Source: Cyclostephanos tholiformis (Eukaryota; Bacillariophyta; Thalassiosirophyceae; Thalassiosirales; Thalassiosiraceae). From it: a DNA stretch of 11,268 nt. Shown piece by piece: positions 6,742 through 11,268 of the stretch. The stretch spans positions 1-11,268 of the forward strand of contig JALLPB010001086.1 of the NCBI GenBank assembly GCA_036939975.1. Reading direction: 5' to 3'. The position numbers and the translations under genes were made by a program. Within the stretch, counting starts at the first letter, position 1; every line of letters starts with the position of its first letter. The notes beneath the pieces were generated by a model. That model did no database searches, had not been told where the DNA came from, and saw only the letters and a list, made by a program, of their open reading frames with translations.

Positions 6742-7861
6742 TGAAGAGACCAAGATGGCAACATCCTCGTTGATAAACCACCAGATCTATCCAAACTTGA
6801 ATATTTGATTGACTACATGCGCCAGAACGATGTAGGAGCTTGGTTGATTCAAGAAACATGGGAGGAAGGCAACAACTTTGATGTGGATATACATGGCTAC
6901 CACATTTTCCGACACAATGCCACCCGAGGTGAATGTGGTCGACAGCATCTTTTCAAAGGGGTTGCAATCATCCTCTCGCCATTCTTCTACTTTGCATGGA
7001 AAGCAGCTGGATCTATGCCCCCAATCACGACCGACCAGAATCATGACTTTGCTGGTCGATTCATCCGTATCAACCTCAAATTTGACTCAGTTGATACCAG
7101 AGGACGTCGTATCAAAGGCAAATTTCTCTTGATGACACTAATCTCTGCTTACTTTCCTTGTGATGACCAACGACATGATCAATTTTGTGCTTTGCTTGAC
7201 TCAATGCTCAGTACCATAAGTCCCACTACCCAAATTGTCCTTGGAGGTGACATCAACGCAAGAATTGGTGTCCGAAACTGTGTTGAACACAAGGAAACGA
7301 TAGGCCCGCATGGTATCAAATGCAGCAACACACGAGGGGAGATTCTCCTCCAAGTCCTTACTGCTAACAAGCTACGTGTCGAAAACACTTTCTTCCAACG
7401 CAGACCCAACGACTATGCAACTTACACAAGCCTTCCCACCGCCCATCATCCCCAAGGGGTTCCAAGTATGCATGACATCTTTGCGTGTTCCATTTCTTTC
7501 CATAAACACGTTCATGACTGTACTGCTGTCCTTCACAGCATTGCAAGCAATCATCTTGCTGTGTGCCTCAAAATAGCTCTGTCTTCAATCAAGTTCAAAA
7601 CGCATACAGTATCGAGAGGTACCACCAACTGGGCGAAGATTCTCTCTGACGATCATACTCGAATGGAATATAATGAACACCTTCTCCAACTCACCCACAA
7701 CGACATGGATTATGATACATACCAAGACGCAATTCTTTGAGCAGGCGCTCTCACTGCCACAAATCACAAGCAAAAATGCAATGGCTGGTTTCAAATGAGC
7801 AGATCTACCCTTGCTCCTCACATCTCTCCGGACATCCATAGGACAATGCAAGCCTTCGCAT
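6700..7861 (+). pseudogene. LINE APE-type endonuclease domain
   Basis: This domain would nick target DNA to prime reverse transcription. Seen in order: TQNSQGLWR (Asn of the first strand), two TGA codons at 6739-6744, then 331 open codons with LIQETWEE (catalytic Glu at 6853-6855), VAIILSP, FAGRFIRINLKF, LISAYFPCDD, LGGDINARIG (Asp/Asn pair at 7249-7257), RVENTFF, SMHDIFACS and finally SNHLAV at 7546-7563. The APE/LINE family normally ends with SDH; here the Asp is Asn (AAT at 7549-7551), so the general-base pair is broken. A TGA at 7738-7740 follows in a linker, and the same phase continues through GWFQMSRSTLAP to about 7850, where the frame shifts. Length and motif order fit a whole domain. 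The copy is certainly inactive. Confidence 0.85.
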
Positions 7862-8671
7862 GCCAAAGCCACATGGTATGCCAACGTATGTTCCAAGATC
7901 CACAACATGAGTATGGATCCTCGCCTTGCATGGTGGGAGCACATCCGCCTACTCACAAAAGGAGAAGAGGCTCACCATGAAAAGAAAACCACAATGGCAA
8001 TGCGTCTTCAAGACGGTTTGCGTGCTACCAATGCAACGGAAAACATGTCTGTATTTGCCCCTCACTTTGAACGAGTATATAATGCCAACCGCGCCACTGA
8101 CCCCTCTATCCTTGCCCAAGTCCCTCAACGTCGCACCATATGGGAACTCAATGACCCAATCACCTGGGGAGAATTCTGTAAAGCAGTCAGGAAATTGAAA
8201 AATGCCAAAGCACCTGGACTCACTGGCGTACCGCCAGAGGCGTTCAAGGTCATGTCTTCAACCAATCTTCGCCATGTATACAACCATGTCAACGACTTCT
8301 TTATGGGCAAGACCGATCATGACCAATGGCTTCGAAGCCAGTGTGTGTGTGTCCCCAAGAGCAGAGATCTCTCCGATCCCAACAAGTGGAGAGGTGTCAT
8401 GCTCATGGACGTATGCTCCAAGATTTTCAGCTCTGTAATGAAGGGGCGTGCATTCAAACTTCTAGAAAAACACGGCACTCGCTTCCAATTTGGAGGCACA
8501 CCAACACTCGGATGCCGTGACGGCCTTTTCGTGTTGAAGACACTCCTCACCATGAGGAAGAATCACAACCTCTCATCACACGTAGCTTTTGTTGATTTGG
8601 TAAAAGCGTATGACACGGCCAATCACGACTTACTCCTCGACATCCTTGAACGTTATGGTCCCCCCCCTTGA
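7847..8671 (+). pseudogene. LINE reverse transcriptase: linker, fingers and palm motif A
   Basis: The frame after the shift is open to TGA 8669-8671. It begins with HAKATWYANVCSKIHNM and an EHIRLLTKGEEAHHEK linker, typical of the region between endonuclease and RT. The fingers follow: FCKAVRKLKNAKAPGLTGVP, the counterpart of the 'sPG.DGi..E' motif, then CVPKSRDLSDPNKWRGVMLM, the counterpart of 'ipK.g...yRPIsl'. FQFGGTPTLGCRDGLFVLK corresponds to the 'QfGFr...s..da' motif. Palm motif A is AFVDLVKAYDTANH, with its catalytic Asp at 8594-8596 kept. The stop falls a few residues later, after YGPPP, while the reading continues in the same frame. Confidence 0.85.
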
Positions 8672-9067
8672 TTTGTATCAGCGATTGCATGCACTTACCA
8701 CGATCTTATTGTTGTTCTCAAGATCGAGAAGGAAGTAGTCAAATTACCACAAACCGTTGGAGTCAGGCAAGGTGACAACATGGCTCCTGTCCTGTTCTTA
8801 TTTCTTATGTCAGCTTTTGCAGAAACATTAGAGGATGAATGGAAAAAAGAACGAATCGGGGTATGCACAGTCCGATCCTTTGTCAGTTCATCTCTCACAT
8901 CTGGCAAAGGAAAGCTGCGAGGACACCTTCCAAAAGAGTATTTGTCACGTGGCCTTACAGTGGTTGAAATCCTCCAATGCCTTTATGTCGATGATGGTGC
9001 ATTTATATTCACCTCACGAGCTGATATGACAACAGGCCTTGCACTCTTATACCATCACTTTGGTTGA
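8672..9067 (+). pseudogene. LINE reverse transcriptase: palm motifs B and C
   Basis: This is in frame with the preceding segment. VGVRQGDNMAPVLFLFLMSA is motif B (the usual 'GvrQG...sP.LF'). LQCLYVDDGAFIF is motif C, with the metal-binding YVDD box at 8984-8995 complete. Together with the Asp of motif A, all three palm aspartates survive. About 55 residues lie between motifs B and C (LEDEWKKERIG ... RGLTVVEI), as usual. TGA at 9065-9067 interrupts the start of motif D (HFG-stop-FGLEMHIG). In relatives as I recall them an arginine stands there, which fits CGA turned into TGA. Confidence 0.85.
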
Positions 9068-9511
9068 TTTGGACTTGAAATGCACATTGGACGCGGAACA
9101 GCAGCGTCAAAGACAGAATGTGTTTTCTTCACCCCCCCAGGCTTCTTTGATTATCACTTACCTTCCCTACCTGCCCCAAGTTACACTGATGAACTACACG
9201 ATGTCTTAAACTTTGACAACGAAGCACTCACCGATGATGAACGTCGTGCGGAACAACACGATCGAACGCGCCGTGAACGAGAAGAGGATATCTATGATAA
9301 TTTGGAAGAGACAAGGCCCATATCCGTTGAAGATGGCTATGTAACCTTTTGCCGTCACTTCAAATTTTTTGGCTCTTACATTTCCTTCAGCTTGTGTGAT
9401 GATTATGACATTGAAAAACGTGTTACCGCTGCCACCCAATCCATGGGAGCATTGAAGAATGATTGGGATTCCCCCCACCTTGATATTTGGAGCAAATATC
9501 TACTATTTTGA
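9068..9511 (+). pseudogene. LINE reverse transcriptase: motifs D and E with a charged insertion
   Basis: FGLEMHIGRGTAASKTECVF is motif D, with the conserved Lys-Thr near its end. A Pro/Asp/Glu-rich segment of about 65 residues follows, including DDERRAEQHDRTRRERE and DIYDNLEE, which is probably helical. Then FCRHFKFFGSYIS matches motif E ('f.yLG..i') and ATQSMGALKNDWDSPHLDI begins the thumb. In many LINE RTs motifs D and E are separated by far fewer residues, so this segment is an insertion. TGA at 9509-9511 lies between LLF and AIPMN in an otherwise continuous frame. Confidence 0.8.
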
Positions 9512-9985
9512 GCAATCCCGATGAATTTGCTCCTATGGGGATGCGAGACTTGGTCGATGCGGAAAGCCTTATCCAACAAGTTTGAGGTCTTTCTTCACCA
9601 AAATATAAGGCGAATACTCCGTATTTCAATGTTTCAAGTGAAGGAAGACAAACTACACAATGAACATGTGCGACGAATGTTCTATGACATTCCCCGTGTT
9701 GGTAATATGGTTGCTGCTTGTCAACTTGATTTTCTTGGGAAGACAATGCGAGGCCAACATGATCGTCCAGCCCAGCAACTGATGACTGCGTGCTGTGATA
9801 ATGTTTGTCGTGTTGGGCAACCCTTTCTTCACAACAAAGATTTTATTGTGAAGAACCTTTGCCTACTCTTTGCAAACGTCCCTGAAGTGACAGTTGACGA
9901 CTATGGATCTCTAAAAAATTGGATCAATGAAGCATATGATGAAAAATATTGGAACGATCTCATCAACTGCCTGACTGATAGATAA
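9512..9985 (+). pseudogene. LINE post-RT (thumb and downstream) region
   Basis: The frame continues with MNLLLWGCETWSMRKALSNK and FEVFLHQNIRRILRI. The 'lLyGcEtW.....l..le.fh.r.lRrIlgi' pattern is a hallmark of the segment after the palm in endonuclease-type LINE proteins. After it come HVRRMFYDIPRVGNMVAACQ, DFLGKTMRGQHDRPAQQLM, ACCDNVCRVGQPFLHNKDF and a last helical stretch ending NDLINCLTDR before TAA at 9983-9985. No C-terminal CCHC knuckle follows. The stop stands where a glutamine codon CAA would give TAA by one C-to-T change, and the same frame goes on into the linker. Confidence 0.8.
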
Positions 9986-10456
9986 GCCTCCATTCCTGAG
10001 CGTCCCGTCAAACTACCGCAACCAAGATGAAGTCCAAGAAACCATGACGCCCCCCCTCCGAATCAACAACCCTTCCCCCCCACACCTCCACGAACTCAAC
10101 GCACAAGAAACGCGGAACCGGACTCACCAGAAATACCCCAAAGCCCTTCCCCCCATCAACCATCACTGCCACGTCGACAATGACCGGCTCCCCCTCCCCC
10201 TCAGCATACTGATAGCGGACGTGAGTATGATCCAGAACAAGTTGGACGTAGTCTATATGACTCACTTAAAATTCTCGGACTTGGATTTGGCGCTTCTGAA
10301 CGGGAGGTCAAACTAGCATACCACAGGTTGGCCTGTATATATCATCCTGATAAATAGGAACAAACTCAAGGAACAACTGGCATGACTCTTGCCGAAACCA
10401 CTGCTCACTTCCAGCTCCTCAACAACGCCCATTCCTTTCTTCGAACAACCCTCTAA
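9986..10456 (+). pseudogene. Proline-rich linker and DnaJ-type J domain behind the LINE RT
   Basis: In the same frame as the RT, about 85 residues rich in Pro, Arg, Ser and Gln (broken by TGA at 10028-10030 and 10181-10183) lead into YDPEQVGRS and then a J domain. The J domain has helix I YDSLKILGLGFGASEREV, helix II running into LAYHRLACIYHPDK with the HPD motif at 10343-10351, and helix III around HFQLLNNAHSFLR. HPD is the residue triad by which J proteins stimulate the Hsp70 ATPase; the surrounding pattern 'y..LgL...as..eik.aYr.la...HPDK....F..l..Ay..L' is the standard one. TAG at 10355-10357 and TAA at 10454-10456 interrupt it. All four helix-forming parts are present, so the resemblance is not to HPD alone. 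In this copy it cannot be made intact. Confidence 0.8.
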
Positions 10457-10969
10457 AATGGTCTGGCGGGAAAACTCCCCAAAAAGATATTCTCTGACTT
10501 AATGGCACACTCCACGCCAGCACTCCCGCCTTTCCCTTTTTTCAAGAAAGATATAATTTCTCCCGTTTCCAATACATCACACCCACAAACCACACCAACG
10601 ATCTACTCACACTACACCCACACCATCCTCGTTCATTTCCACTCTCACAAAGCAAACTACCCCATGACCATCCAATGCACTCAACAGTCTCTCTCACTGC
10701 CCACCATGTCCAAATCCATCCCCCACACCCCAAAGCCCCCCTCCCCTACCACCATGTCTCATTTCCCTACCAAAGGTTGGCTGTCGAATACACGCCCCAC
10801 TGCATGTATTGTCCATGGTCGACTTGGGCTAACCATCGGCTATGAGGACTACTATATACACGGCGAAAAAGTCCTCTGCACTCGAGCATTTTCAGTTGTG
10901 GCAGTTGCCACCACAGTAGATGATGGTGCTTACCCTCCAGGGAGCACCGAACTTGATGAAGAACTGTAA
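10457..10969 (+). pseudogene. Possible C-terminal continuation of the LINE polyprotein
   Basis: Beyond the TAA at 10454-10456 the same frame stays open for 170 codons to TAA 10967-10969. It reads NGLAGKLPKKIFSDL, then about 80 residues rich in Pro, His, Ser and Thr that look disordered. A more ordered end follows: KGWLSNTRPTACIVHGRLGL, TIGYEDYYIHGEKVLCTRAF and TVDDGAYPPGSTELDEEL. If taken as a separate ORF, the first ATG is at 10502. The unchanged frame and the style of sequence suggest that it belongs to the same protein as the J domain, but it could also be neighbouring sequence. I do not recognise a domain. Confidence 0.45.
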
Positions 10970-11268
10970 AATGTCGAGCGTCATCTATAAATCCTTTGCT
11001 CAACTTGTTCTTGGACTAAGCCACAATACCTGGGCTCTACACCGCACAGAAAGTGCATTCCGCAACCTCCTCATCCACGACTTGGATAAGATAATGTACT
11101 ACTGGGACACCGACACTTATACCATGGAATGCAAGCCCATGTCATTTCGTGATGACCGCTGGGACATGGCTCGCACTCTTGCCCGACTCACCTTACTCCT
11201 CACAGGTGCTAATGCATGCACACCACACATCATTAATGCAGTGTGGGGTGAGGACAAGGCTGCACGCC
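10920..11268 (+). pseudogene. Unidentified open frame running off the right edge
   Basis: After a TAG, a frame different from the preceding one opens with two ATGs at 10920 and 10923 and stays open for 116 codons to the window end. From about 10985 it looks like a folded protein: YKSFAQLVLGLSHNTWALHR, FRNLLIHDLDKIMYYWDTD, MSFRDDRWDMARTLARLTLL, HIINAVWGEDKAA. The preceding frame reads LDEEL, TAA, NVERHL and then a TAA, so a one-base shift at about 10975-10990 would join the two pieces into one helical region. No known family is recognised. It may be the far C-terminus of the LINE protein. Confidence 0.45.

Larger units (their letters stand above)
5641..11268 (+). mobile_element. Decayed non-LTR retrotransposon (LINE) with APE endonuclease, RT and J domain
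   Basis: Domains read in order on the plus strand: low-complexity N-terminal region (5641-6700), APE-type endonuclease (about 6706-7590), reverse transcriptase (about 8100-9400), post-RT region (9512-9985), Pro/Arg/Ser-rich linker (9986-10240), J domain (10253-10453), and further open sequence to the edge. Endonuclease followed by RT in one polypeptide is the LINE plan. The first part lies in one frame and everything from about 7850 to 10969 in another; the change is a single frameshift. Twelve stops interrupt it, eight of them TGA. No poly-A tail or 3' end is visible in the window. Remembered similarity is to a high-copy protein family in diatoms; I do not assign a clade. Confidence 0.85.

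Noticed and set aside
8341..8352. GTGTGTGT stretch as a microsatellite
   Set aside because: It is only about five GT units and lies within conserved RT coding sequence (QCVCVPKS).
6739..10183. TGA as a sense codon (changed genetic code)
   Set aside because: TGA is frequent in frame, but TGG is used normally for Trp, TAA and TAG also interrupt, and a frameshift is present. CGA-to-TGA decay explains the pattern more simply.
10767..11003. Minus-strand 78-codon frame
   Set aside because: It lies opposite the better-looking plus-strand frames and shows no domain.

Overview
The window looks like eukaryotic nuclear repeat DNA with no intact gene. I see no operon structure, no ribosome-binding sites, and no tRNA or rRNA. 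Remembered protein similarity (not a search) points to a diatom or related stramenopile: all three retroelement families here resemble proteins that are very abundant in diatom genome annotations. Every coding stretch is interrupted by stops or frameshifts, so this is a graveyard of nested retrotransposon copies.

Layout. (1) Positions 1 to about 2110 hold, on the minus strand, the 5' part of a GC-rich retroelement coding region. It has a cysteine-rich start, an acidic Gly/Asp/Pro-rich stretch with a 74-residue tandem repeat, and the beginning of a pol-like region that runs off the left edge. (2) About 2200-2540 hold a short minus-strand reverse transcriptase fragment of an LTR retrotransposon, probably Ty1/copia type. 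(3) About 2640-5390 hold a second, diverged copy of element 1 on the plus strand, in head-to-head inverted orientation. It is AT-shifted, has many frameshifts, and stops before the reverse transcriptase core. The two copies differ mainly by C-to-T and G-to-A changes at CpG sites in the stretch I compared base by base. (4) 5391-5640 is non-coding. (5) 5641 to the right edge is one long decayed non-LTR retrotransposon (LINE) on the plus strand: a low-complexity N-terminal region, an APE-type endonuclease, a reverse transcriptase with an intact YVDD box, a post-RT region, a proline-rich linker, a DnaJ-type J domain with an HPD motif, and further open sequence to the window end.

How the parts fit. 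In the LINE almost everything lies in one reading frame. It is broken by a tandem TGA, single stops and one frameshift near 7850, so I read it as one ancestral polyprotein whose endonuclease nicks the target and whose reverse transcriptase copies the RNA there. The most unusual feature is the J domain, an Hsp70 co-chaperone module, in frame behind the reverse transcriptase. Boundaries are by-eye estimates; no target-site duplications, poly-A tails or LTRs could be fixed.
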